A program made the translations under genes and the position numbers. Below the pieces are notes generated by a model. It worked only from the letters and a program-made list of their open reading frames with translations, had not been told where the DNA came from and did no database searches. Shown one piece after another: positions 52,786 through 60,106 of a stretch of DNA of 64,000 bases (its first letter is position 1; every line of letters starts with the position of its first letter). The stretch lies in assembly GCA_016235595.1 (NCBI GenBank), contig JACRJX010000043.1:248001-312000 (forward strand). Reading direction: 5' to 3'. The stretch comes from Verrucomicrobiota bacterium. GTDB taxonomy: Bacteria > Verrucomicrobiota > Verrucomicrobiia > CAIQCK01.

Positions 52786-53877
52786 ATGAAAGTAACGACG
52801 ATCGCACTCATGGCAGCTGTCGTGCTGGCGGCCTTTATTGGCGGTGTCATCGGCATCTCATGCCCGATAGAACGTGGTCTTGGATGGATGTTCATTGAAC
52901 TGATGCCATGGAACCTCGTCTCGGTGCCTATGGTCCTCGCAGCGGGGGCTGGTGGGCTGCTATTTGCAATCAGCCATCGAATCCTGCCCCACACGCCGGG
53001 TCGATACAGCCAGTTCATCTGGCGGGTATCTCTCTTGTGGTGTGCTGCGTCCATCGGGACGGAATTCCTGCCCATGGACCTCTTCGACCGGCCGCCCGGC
53101 ACGCGCCTTTTGTGTTTCCCCCCGGATTCTCGCGTTCTCTCCTGTTATGCTGTGGAGACATATCCCGAGCTGAAGCGCGCGGGAGGTTTTAAACTGCTTA
53201 AGCAGGGGTACTTTGGGTGGACATGGCGAACTCGAAGAGGTTTCTCCGGCCTTGACGGATTGGATATCGGCCCCACTGTTTCGTCGCTGCACCTCATTCC
53301 ATCGCGACAGTTATCGCTTGGACTAATTACTCTCCGTTGGATTTCCGTTTGTGTTTTTGAGTCAGGGGGTAGAACCAACGCGATCGTGCTCTATCCCATA
53401 GGAGGCTTAACCAGCGGGGATTATGGTGTTATCGTGACCTTGTCTGAGAGAGTCGGAGAGACATGGCAGAAGATATACGAGGAAGAGAAATATATAGACT
53501 TGGACGACTGTTTCTTCAGAAGCCGGGCATCTATCGCCACCTCTATAGTGGTCTGTCCGGTATTGATCGGTTTCGCGGTCTTGCTGATCGGAGTGTTTTC
53601 CAGAAAACGTGTTCAACAATACGCCGCAGTGAAGACATCCTTGTTGATGATCCCGGTGACCGCTATCCTGCTTTCAGGGTTAAGTTGGGTTTCCATGATT
53701 TTCACTCTAGTCAACCTGCTTGGCCCGCTGGAAGCATGGACGCATGACTGCACCCACATCTTGGATGCCCTCTTTCTGGCCGCCTTGGCCTTTGCCCAAC
53801 TCGGCCTCGGCTTCGTCTTGTACACGTTCATTCGAGCTTATGAAGAGCGAAAGAACAAACACAGCTCGAACTCTTGA
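52786..53877 (+). CDS. polytopic membrane protein of unknown function
   Basis: A 363-residue protein that I do not recognise. Hydrophobic segments are at about residues 4-26, 36-57, 72-90, 240-265, 278-300 and 315-345. Between the third and fourth lies a 145-residue hydrophilic region (residues 92-238) that is probably extracytoplasmic and contains three Cys residues (CFPPDS, SCYAVE, CVFESGG). The coding sequence is less GC-rich than its neighbours and uses more A/T-ending codons, hinting at acquisition from elsewhere. The ATG at 52786 is preceded by GGGATGAG. It is followed after 211 bp by the kinase pair, whose promoter lies in that gap, so it is probably transcribed separately. Confidence 0.65.
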   Translation: MKVTTIALMAAVVLAAFIGGVIGISCPIERGLGWMFIELMPWNLVSVPMVLAAGAGGLLFAISHRILPHTPGRYSQFIWRVSLLWCAASIGTEFLPMDLFDRPPGTRLLCFPPDSRVLSCYAVETYPELKRAGGFKLLKQGYFGWTWRTRRGFSGLDGLDIGPTVSSLHLIPSRQLSLGLITLRWISVCVFESGGRTNAIVLYPIGGLTSGDYGVIVTLSERVGETWQKIYEEEKYIDLDDCFFRSRASIATSIVVCPVLIGFAVLLIGVFSRKRVQQYAAVKTSLLMIPVTAILLSGLSWVSMIFTLVNLLGPLEAWTHDCTHILDALFLAALAFAQLGLGFVLYTFIRAYEERKNKHSSNS

Positions 53878-54036
53878 CTGGTTGGGTGGCTTCGACCGCG
53901 GCTGATGGCGGCGGGCGTTCTTCACCGAGTTTGTTCGTTGTGACCAACTCGAATGCCGGGCCGGCTCTCAGATCGAATATCCTGACGCCAACATCAAAGA
54001 AGCGGAAATGCCTGCTGCTGAGACCGCCCGGGGCGC

Positions 54037-54064
54037 TTGACCTGCCGCCGCGGCTTGTTACACT
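54037..54064 (+). promoter_or_regulatory. promoter of the kinase-FGE gene
   Basis: TTGACC at 54037-54042 and TACACT at 54059-54064, 16-bp spacer; expected start near 54071, leader about 18 bases with GAGGG before the ATG. The -10 surroundings CTTGTTANACTC are shared with the promoter at 56361. Confidence 0.6.
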
Positions 54065-54088
54065 CGTCACGGTTTATCCGAGGGTGTC

Positions 54089-56185
54089 ATGGCGGAACTG
54101 ACAGGCCAAACATTCGCTGGCTACGAAATCCTTGCCAAGCTCGGTCAGGGCGGCATGGGCGCAGTTTACAAGGCCCGCCAGCCGGTTCTCAACCGCCTCG
54201 TCGCCCTCAAGGTCATGTCCCCGCATCTCAGCGATGACCCTGCCTTCGTCGCACGTTTCATGCGCGAGGCCACCAGCGCCGCCAAGCTCAACCATGCGAA
54301 CATGGTGCTCGTTCACACCGCGGGCCAGCGCGATGGCGCCTACTATATCGTCATGGAGTTCGTGGACGGCCTTTCCTTGCAGGACCACATCGCCAACCAT
54401 GGCCGGCTCGACGCCCGCGAAGCCGTGGCCACCACCGTCTATGTGGCCCAAGCTCTCCAGTATGCGTGGGACAAGGCCCGTCTCATCCACCGCGATATCA
54501 AGCCCGCCAACATCTTCCTCTCCAACGCCGGCGAGGTGAAGGTGGGCGACCTGGGTCTGGCCAAGAGCGTTGGCCAGTCTACAGAGAGCCTGACGCAGAC
54601 GGGCATGATGATGGGTTCGCCGCATTACATCGCGCCCGAACAGGCTCGCGGGCTGAAGGACATCGATTTCCGGGCGGACATCTACAGCCTCGGCTGCACG
54701 CTCTACCACATGCTCACCGGCCACCCGCCTTACACTGGCGAAGACTCGATGGCGATCATGATGAAGCACGTCAACGACCCACCGCCGGCGATTTTCCGGG
54801 CGCTGCCGGGCTGTCCGGTGCCGTTGGGGATGCTGGTGGGCAAGATGCTGGCCAAACGGCGCTCTGATCGTCCGCAGAGCTACGAGGACCTGATCGCCGA
54901 TTTAATGGAGGTTCACGGCAAGCTGCCTGCTGTCGGCGGTCCGCGACCCACCGAGGCCAGCGCGCGTCCCGCGGCGGTCAACGCACAGGTGGCGGCGCAA
55001 CAAGCCCGGGAGGGCGCACGAGTACAGACGCCGGCGGTTGCGACACCAACGGTGCCAATGACCAGAAAGAAAACATCTCCAGCGATGATCTATGGTATCG
55101 CGGGTGCGGTTGCAGTCGCGATGCTTGGAGGATTGTTCCTGTGGTCGCCGTGGAAATCCGATTCTTCCTCAATCCTCAATCCAAAATCTAAGACCCAGAA
55201 TTTTGGTGCCGCCGCTGCTGCCGCGCTGAAACAACTCGGCAACGTCTTCACCAACTCGGTCGGCGCGGAGATGGTGTATATCCCGCCCGGCGAGTTCCTG
55301 CTCGGCAGCACCAAGGAGGAACAGGCGTGGGCGGAGGCCAATGGGATGAGCGAGCGTTTGCTCCGTGAGGGTGAGGGGCCTCGCAAAGCCAGGATCAAGC
55401 AGGGCTTCTGGATGGGCCGTACGACAGTGACCGTAGGCCAGTGGAAGCAGTTCGTGAAGGAGACAGGTTATGTGACAAAGGCCGAGGAAAAAGGCGAGGC
55501 ATCGGCTTGGGACGTGGTCAAGAAGAAGTACGCACCCAGGAAGGGGATCAACTGGAGAGACCCGGGCTTTGGCTTTGCGTTGAACGATACCCATCCAGTG
55601 TGTTGCATTAGTTGGAACGATGCCGTGGCGTTTTGCGAGTGGCTGACGGAGCGCGAACGGAAGGCAGGCCATCTGCCCGCAGCATTTGTGGTTCGATTGC
55701 CGACGGAGGCCGAGTGGGAATATGCGTGTCGCGCGGGGACGCAGACGAAGTACTGGTGGGGCGACAACAAGGAAGACGGCAAGGGACGGTTAAACTGGTT
55801 CGCCAAAGGCAACGGGTATAAGTCTGTTGCGCCAGTGGACAGTTTTGGGGAACGCGGACGGAATCGGTTTGGCTTGGCCGACATGTTGGGCAACGTTCGG
55901 CAATACTGTCTGGACCGATATGATGCCGAAGCCGCGCATGAGGAGTTGTGGAACGATTTCACTCGTAGCCATGTGATGCGGGGTAGTTCGTTCCGTAACG
56001 GATATGCCTTTTGTCGATGTGCGAGCCGCGCCATGGCTTCACCCTCCAATATTTGCGAGGACTACAGCTTTCGGGTCGTTCTGGGCGTAGATGTCTCCGA
56101 TGCGAAAGCCTCGACGCCTTCAGACTCGTCAGCGGCCAAGCCGGCGGAAAGCAACATCCTGGCTCCAGCGGGGACGGTGCGTTGA
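54089..56185 (+). CDS. membrane Ser/Thr protein kinase with extracytoplasmic FGE-sulfatase-like domain
   Basis: A 698-residue receptor-like kinase. The Hanks-type domain (about 1-275) has LGQGGMGAVYKA, VALKVM, HRDIKPAN with Asp136, VGDLGLAK and IAPEQARG, so it should be active. A membrane helix is at about 332-353. A formylglycine-generating-enzyme-like (SUMF1/EgtB) domain follows (about 385-675): YIPPGEFLLGS, TVTVGQWKQFV, CCISWNDAVAFCEWL, LPTEAEWEYACRAG and MRGSSF...CRCASR. The two Cys needed for copper-dependent formylglycine formation are not at the expected places, so it is more likely a ligand- or protein-binding sensor. The next gene is a larger paralogue. A short AT-rich stretch at 55164-55203 lies in the linker. 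Confidence 0.92.
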   Translation: MAELTGQTFAGYEILAKLGQGGMGAVYKARQPVLNRLVALKVMSPHLSDDPAFVARFMREATSAAKLNHANMVLVHTAGQRDGAYYIVMEFVDGLSLQDHIANHGRLDAREAVATTVYVAQALQYAWDKARLIHRDIKPANIFLSNAGEVKVGDLGLAKSVGQSTESLTQTGMMMGSPHYIAPEQARGLKDIDFRADIYSLGCTLYHMLTGHPPYTGEDSMAIMMKHVNDPPPAIFRALPGCPVPLGMLVGKMLAKRRSDRPQSYEDLIADLMEVHGKLPAVGGPRPTEASARPAAVNAQVAAQQAREGARVQTPAVATPTVPMTRKKTSPAMIYGIAGAVAVAMLGGLFLWSPWKSDSSSILNPKSKTQNFGAAAAAALKQLGNVFTNSVGAEMVYIPPGEFLLGSTKEEQAWAEANGMSERLLREGEGPRKARIKQGFWMGRTTVTVGQWKQFVKETGYVTKAEEKGEASAWDVVKKKYAPRKGINWRDPGFGFALNDTHPVCCISWNDAVAFCEWLTERERKAGHLPAAFVVRLPTEAEWEYACRAGTQTKYWWGDNKEDGKGRLNWFAKGNGYKSVAPVDSFGERGRNRFGLADMLGNVRQYCLDRYDAEAAHEELWNDFTRSHVMRGSSFRNGYAFCRCASRAMASPSNICEDYSFRVVLGVDVSDAKASTPSDSSAAKPAESNILAPAGTVR

Positions 56186-56224
56186 GCCGAAGAATCGAGA
56201 AGCCCGAAATCGCGGGCCGTGTCT

Positions 56225-56295
56225 GTAGCCGCCGTCGTGAGACGGCGGACAGGGCACGCGTGACGGACCCATCCCCCGGCTCACGTCGGGGGTAC
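56225..56295. repeat. REPIN-like pair of inverted GTAG-hairpin elements
   Basis: The first element (56225-56248) has the head GTAG and a perfect hairpin with arms CCGCCGTC and GACGGCGG around GTGA. The second (56273-56295), inverted, has arms of CCCCCGGC and GTCGGGGG around TCAC and ends GTAC (a one-base loss from GGCTAC). The layout of two REP-like units in inverted orientation separated by 24 bp matches REPIN/BIME elements. They lie in the 229-bp gap between the two kinase genes. Confidence 0.7.
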
Positions 56296-56360
56296 GATCG
56301 GCAATCACACGACCGACAGTTCTGCCTTGGTTGCGCGGTTCGCTTGGCTTGATGCTGTTC

Positions 56361-56388
56361 TTGACGCGCTGCTGCGACTTGTTAGACT
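56361..56388 (+). promoter_or_regulatory. promoter of the kinase-cyclase gene
   Basis: TTGACG at 56361-56366 and TAGACT at 56383-56388, 16-bp spacer, leader about 20 bases with AGAGAGG before the ATG at 56415. It is nearly the same as the promoter of the upstream paralogue, so both kinases may be co-regulated. Confidence 0.6.
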
Positions 56389-56414
56389 CCGTTTCCATCC
56401 ATCCAAGAGAGGCT

Positions 56415-59400
56415 ATGGCGGAACTTTCAGGGCAGACATTCGCGGGCTACGAAATCCTTGCCAAACTGGGCGAGGGCGGCTTCGGCGCTGTCTATAAGGC
56501 TCGCCAGCCCAACCTGAACCGCCTTGTCGCGCTCAAGATCCTCGCTCCGCATCTGGCTGCCGACGCCGACTTTGTCGCCCGCTTCAAACGCGAAGCCACC
56601 CTCGCGGCCAGCCTCAACCATCCCAATCTCGTGCTGGTCTTTGCCGCGGGCCAAAGCGACGGCAGCCACTACATGACGATGGAATTCGTCGAAGGCGAAA
56701 CTCTTCGGAACCGCATCGAGAGCCACGGCCGGCTCGACCCCCGCGAGGCCACCGCCATCGCCGTCTATGTCGCCCAGGCTCTCCAGTATGCCTGGAACAA
56801 ATCACGCCTCATCCATCGCGACATCAAGCCCGACAACGTCTTCGTCTCCAAAACCGGCGAAGTAAAGGTGGGCGACCTCGGCCTGGCCAAGAACGTCGGC
56901 CAGTCCACCGCTGGCATGACCGCCACGGGCATGATGATGGGTTCACCGCACTACATCAGTCCCGAACAAGCCAGCGCGAAAAAGGAGATAGACTTCCGCG
57001 CCGACATCTACAGTCTCGGCTGCACGCTCTACCACATGCTGACGGGCAGGCTGCCTTACGAGGGCGACGAACCGATGGCGGTGATGAACCTCCACGTCAA
57101 CGCGCCGCCGCCGGCGATCTTCAAGGTGTGGCCGACATGTCCGATGCCGCTGGCGTTGCTGGTGGGCAAGATGCTGAAGAAGAACCCGCGCGAGCGCCAC
57201 GCCAGCTACGAGGAATTGATCGCCGAACTGACCGCCGTGCATGAGAAACTCACAGCGGCGCAGACGGCAGCCGCCGCGCCGCCGTCGGGCACCATCACGT
57301 TTCTGTTCACGGACATCGAGGGCAGCACGCAGCTTTGGGAGAAACACCCGCAGGCGATGCCGATCGCACTGGAGCGGCACAACCAGATTCTGCGCCGGAC
57401 GATGGAGTCCCATGGCGGTTTCGTGTTCAAGACCGTCGGTGACGCTTTCTGCGTGGCGTTCGCCTCCGCGCCCAACGCGATGGCGGCGGCGTTGGCGGGG
57501 CAGCGCGCGCTGTCGGCCGAGCCGTGGGGAGCGACGGGGCCGTTGCGCGTGCGCATGGCGCTGCACACCGGCGCGGCAGAGGAGCGCGGCGGCGACTACT
57601 TCGGGCCGACCGTCAACCGCGTGGCGCGCGTGCTGGCGGCGGGCCACGGCGGCCAGATCCTGCTTTCCAACGCCACCGAGCAACTCGTGCGCGACCATCT
57701 GGCCGAGGGCGTGAGCCTGGGTGATCTGGGCGAGCGTTCGCTGAAGAACCTCACGCGCACAGAGCGCATCTTTCAGGTCAACCTTGCCGACATGCCGACG
57801 CAATTTCCAACGCTGCGCGCGGCGGCCAGTCCTTCAACAACTCGTCGTCGCCGTCAGCGCATGATGCTCTATGGCGGCGCGGGCGTTGCGGCGGTGGCCG
57901 TGCTCGCGGGGTTGTTGCTGTGGTCGCCGTGGAAGGAGCGTGAAGATTCCCCGTTGGTGTCCGGCCTTCAGGCGGAATCTGTTTCGTCAAAACCGGCTGA
58001 AGCCGGGACGCCAATGATCTCGCCCGCCGCTGCCGCCGCCGCGCTGAAACAACTCGGCAACGTCTTCACCAACTCGGTCGGCGCGGAGATGGTCTATATC
58101 TTGCCGGGCGAGTTCCTGCTCGGCAGCACGAAGGAGGAGCAGGCGTGGGCGGTGGCCAACGGCCGCAAGGAGAATGAAGTCAATCGCGAGGGCGAAACAC
58201 CGCGTAAGGCCACGATCAAGCAAGGTTTCTGGATGGGCCGGACGGAGGTGACGGTGGGACAGTGGAAACAGTTTGTGAAGGAAACGGGCTATGTCACCGA
58301 CGGCGAAAAGAAGGGAGGGTCATACTCGTCGCAGTCCGGCAGGCCGGTGTTCAAGAAAGGGGCAAGTTGGCGCGATCCAGACTTTGGGTTTGAACCGCAG
58401 GACAACCATCCGGTGAGTTGCGTCAGTTGGAACGACGCGACGGCCTTCTGCGGGTGGCTGGCGGAACGGGACCGAAAGGCTGGACGGCTGGCGGATGGTT
58501 GCACGGTGCGTCTGCCGACGGAAGCAGAGTGGGAGTATGCGTGCCGCGCGGGAACGCAGACAAAGTTCTGGTGGGGCGACTCGAAGGAGGATGGCAAAGG
58601 ACGGTTGAATTGGCGCGGAAAGACTGACGGGCATGAGTTCGCAGCCCCTGTGGACAGTTTCGGCGCCCAAGGTCGGAACCCGTGGGGACTGGCGGACATG
58701 CTGGGCAATGTTTGGGAATGGTGCTTGGATGAATATGACACGAAACAAGCGCACGAAGAATGTTACAGGGGCAATCCCCGCGCGCGGGCGTTTCGGGGCG
58801 GAACATTCGCCGCCGAACCCTCCTATAGTCGCTGCGCCTTCCGCTACGGAATCCTTTCGGACCACTCGACTTGCGACCACGGGTTTCGGATGGTGATGGG
58901 CGTGGATGTGTCCGGCGCGAAGACAACAACAGCTTCGACTTCGCCAGCACCTGCGCCGAAGGACACCGAAGTGCTGGCTCCGGCTGAGACTCGCGACTCG
59001 GCGCTGACGGCCAATCCGAAGCGAGGCGAAGTCTGCACGCTGGCCCTCGGCGGCAGCGCGACGCTGGAGTTGGTCGGCATCCCGCCGGGCGAGTTCCTGC
59101 TCGGCAGCACGAAGGAGGAGCAGGCGTGGGCGGTGGCCAATGGCGGGAAAGCGGAATACATAAAGCGCGAGGGCGAAACGCCGCGGAAGGCGGCGATCAA
59201 ACAGGGTTTCTGGATGGGGCGAACGGAGGTGACCGTGGGCCAGTGGAAACAATTCGTGGCGGTCACGGGTCACGCAAGCGAAGCGGAGAAGCAAGGCAAT
59301 GCCTGCTGCTACGACCGGGCGGCCAAGACCTTTACAAACATGGAGGGGAAAAGCTGGCGGGACCCGAACTTTGGCGCGGCGCCGGAAGACAACCATCCGG

Positions 59401-59900
59401 TGTGCTGCGTGAGTTGGAACGATGCGGTGATGTTCTGCGAGTGGCTGACGGAGCGCGAGCGGAAGGCGGGGCGGCTGCCATCAGGCATGGTGGTGCGCTT
59501 GCCGACGGAAGCGGAGTGGGAGTATGCGTGCCGTGCTGGCACGCAGACGAAGTTTTGGTGGGGCGACTCGAAGGAGGAAGGCGAGGGACGGTTGAATTGG
59601 AACGGGACGGCGGACGGTTTTCAGTTTACATCGCCGGTGGATCATTATGGTGCGCGCGGGCGGAATGGTTTTGGTTTGGCGGACATGGCCGGCAACGTGC
59701 AGGAATGGTGTTTGGACAACTATGATGCGACGGGCGCGCATGAGGAGTGTTGGAAGGTCGGTGCGTCACGCGTGTTGCGGGGTGGCTCGTTCCACGGCCT
59801 TATGCCCGCCCTGGCACGCTGCGCCTGTCGAAATTCCTTCGGTCCCGGCGTCTCGAATTCCAGCTACGGGTTCCGGGTGGTTGTCGCTTCGCCGCGTTGA
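56415..59900 (+). CDS. Ser/Thr kinase - class III adenylate/guanylate cyclase - TM - tandem FGE-like domain protein
   Basis: A 1161-residue multidomain signalling protein. Residues 1-275: active-looking Hanks kinase (LGEGGFGAVYKA, VALKIL, HRDIKPDN with Asp136, VGDLGLAK). Residues about 292-470: class III nucleotide cyclase, with metal-binding Asp300 in FTDIEGST and Asp343 in FKTVGDAF, and VNRVARV near the end for the transition-state residues. A membrane helix lies at about 483-503. Then two FGE/SUMF1-like domains (about 546-835 and 875-1161), each with PGEFLLGS, QGFWMGRTEVTVGQWKQF and LPTEAEWEYACRAGTQTKF. Neither has the paired copper Cys of true formylglycine-generating enzymes. One extracytoplasmic sensor could thus drive both phosphorylation and cAMP (or cGMP) synthesis. 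ATG at 56415 follows AGAGAGG. Confidence 0.92.
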   Translation: MAELSGQTFAGYEILAKLGEGGFGAVYKARQPNLNRLVALKILAPHLAADADFVARFKREATLAASLNHPNLVLVFAAGQSDGSHYMTMEFVEGETLRNRIESHGRLDPREATAIAVYVAQALQYAWNKSRLIHRDIKPDNVFVSKTGEVKVGDLGLAKNVGQSTAGMTATGMMMGSPHYISPEQASAKKEIDFRADIYSLGCTLYHMLTGRLPYEGDEPMAVMNLHVNAPPPAIFKVWPTCPMPLALLVGKMLKKNPRERHASYEELIAELTAVHEKLTAAQTAAAAPPSGTITFLFTDIEGSTQLWEKHPQAMPIALERHNQILRRTMESHGGFVFKTVGDAFCVAFASAPNAMAAALAGQRALSAEPWGATGPLRVRMALHTGAAEERGGDYFGPTVNRVARVLAAGHGGQILLSNATEQLVRDHLAEGVSLGDLGERSLKNLTRTERIFQVNLADMPTQFPTLRAAASPSTTRRRRQRMMLYGGAGVAAVAVLAGLLLWSPWKEREDSPLVSGLQAESVSSKPAEAGTPMISPAAAAAALKQLGNVFTNSVGAEMVYILPGEFLLGSTKEEQAWAVANGRKENEVNREGETPRKATIKQGFWMGRTEVTVGQWKQFVKETGYVTDGEKKGGSYSSQSGRPVFKKGASWRDPDFGFEPQDNHPVSCVSWNDATAFCGWLAERDRKAGRLADGCTVRLPTEAEWEYACRAGTQTKFWWGDSKEDGKGRLNWRGKTDGHEFAAPVDSFGAQGRNPWGLADMLGNVWEWCLDEYDTKQAHEECYRGNPRARAFRGGTFAAEPSYSRCAFRYGILSDHSTCDHGFRMVMGVDVSGAKTTTASTSPAPAPKDTEVLAPAETRDSALTANPKRGEVCTLALGGSATLELVGIPPGEFLLGSTKEEQAWAVANGGKAEYIKREGETPRKAAIKQGFWMGRTEVTVGQWKQFVAVTGHASEAEKQGNACCYDRAAKTFTNMEGKSWRDPNFGAAPEDNHPVCCVSWNDAVMFCEWLTERERKAGRLPSGMVVRLPTEAEWEYACRAGTQTKFWWGDSKEEGEGRLNWNGTADGFQFTSPVDHYGARGRNGFGLADMAGNVQEWCLDNYDATGAHEECWKVGASRVLRGGSFHGLMPALARCACRNSFGPGVSNSSYGFRVVVASPR
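58103..59140 (+). repeat. near-identical internal DNA duplication coding for the two FGE-like domains
   Basis: 57 bases at 58103-58159 are identical to 59084-59140, an offset of 981 bp (327 codons). Other blocks, such as the LPTEAEWEYACRAG region, also match closely. This indicates a recent tandem duplication or ongoing gene conversion inside the gene. Confidence 0.85.
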
Positions 59901-59939
59901 GCCATCGAATCGAGAAGCCCGGAATCGCAGGCCGTGGCT

Positions 59940-60015
59940 GTAGCCGCCGTCGTGAGACGGCGGACGGGACGCGCGTGACGGGCGCATCATTCCCCCGACT
60001 CACGTCGGGGGCTAC
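59940..60015. repeat. REPIN-like pair of inverted GTAG-hairpin elements
   Basis: The direct unit 59940-59963 is identical to that at 56225 (head GTAG, arms CCGCCGTC and GACGGCGG, loop GTGA). The inverted unit 59992-60015 has perfect arms CCCCCGAC and GTCGGGGG around TCAC and ends in GGCTAC, the complement of GTAGCC. Together they lie in the 206-bp gap after the kinase-cyclase gene. Confidence 0.72.
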
Positions 60016-60034
60016 TTGAACGTCGGGGCTGTGC

Positions 60035-60058
60035 GTAGCCGCCGAGGTGACGAGGCGG
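60035..60058 (+). repeat. single GTAG-headed REP-like element
   Basis: GTAGCCGCCGAGGTGACGAG then GCGG. It has the same head and overall hairpin outline as the units at 59940 but a less perfect stem (outer CCGCC and GGCGG pair, inner positions do not). Confidence 0.55.
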
Positions 60059-60106
60059 ACTGGCCGCGCTGGTCGAGCGAACCCCGTCGAGCCCTACCGC
60101 CCGCGC

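Noticed and set aside
54089..59900. FGE domains as sulfatase-activating enzymes
   Set aside because: The essential Cys pair is missing from all three domains and no sulfatase gene is nearby.
54089..59900. Kinase pair as a phage-defence system
   Set aside because: The receptor-like architecture with extracytoplasmic domains and the distance from the restriction operon (about 45 kb) do not support defence; no nuclease or toxin effector is adjacent.
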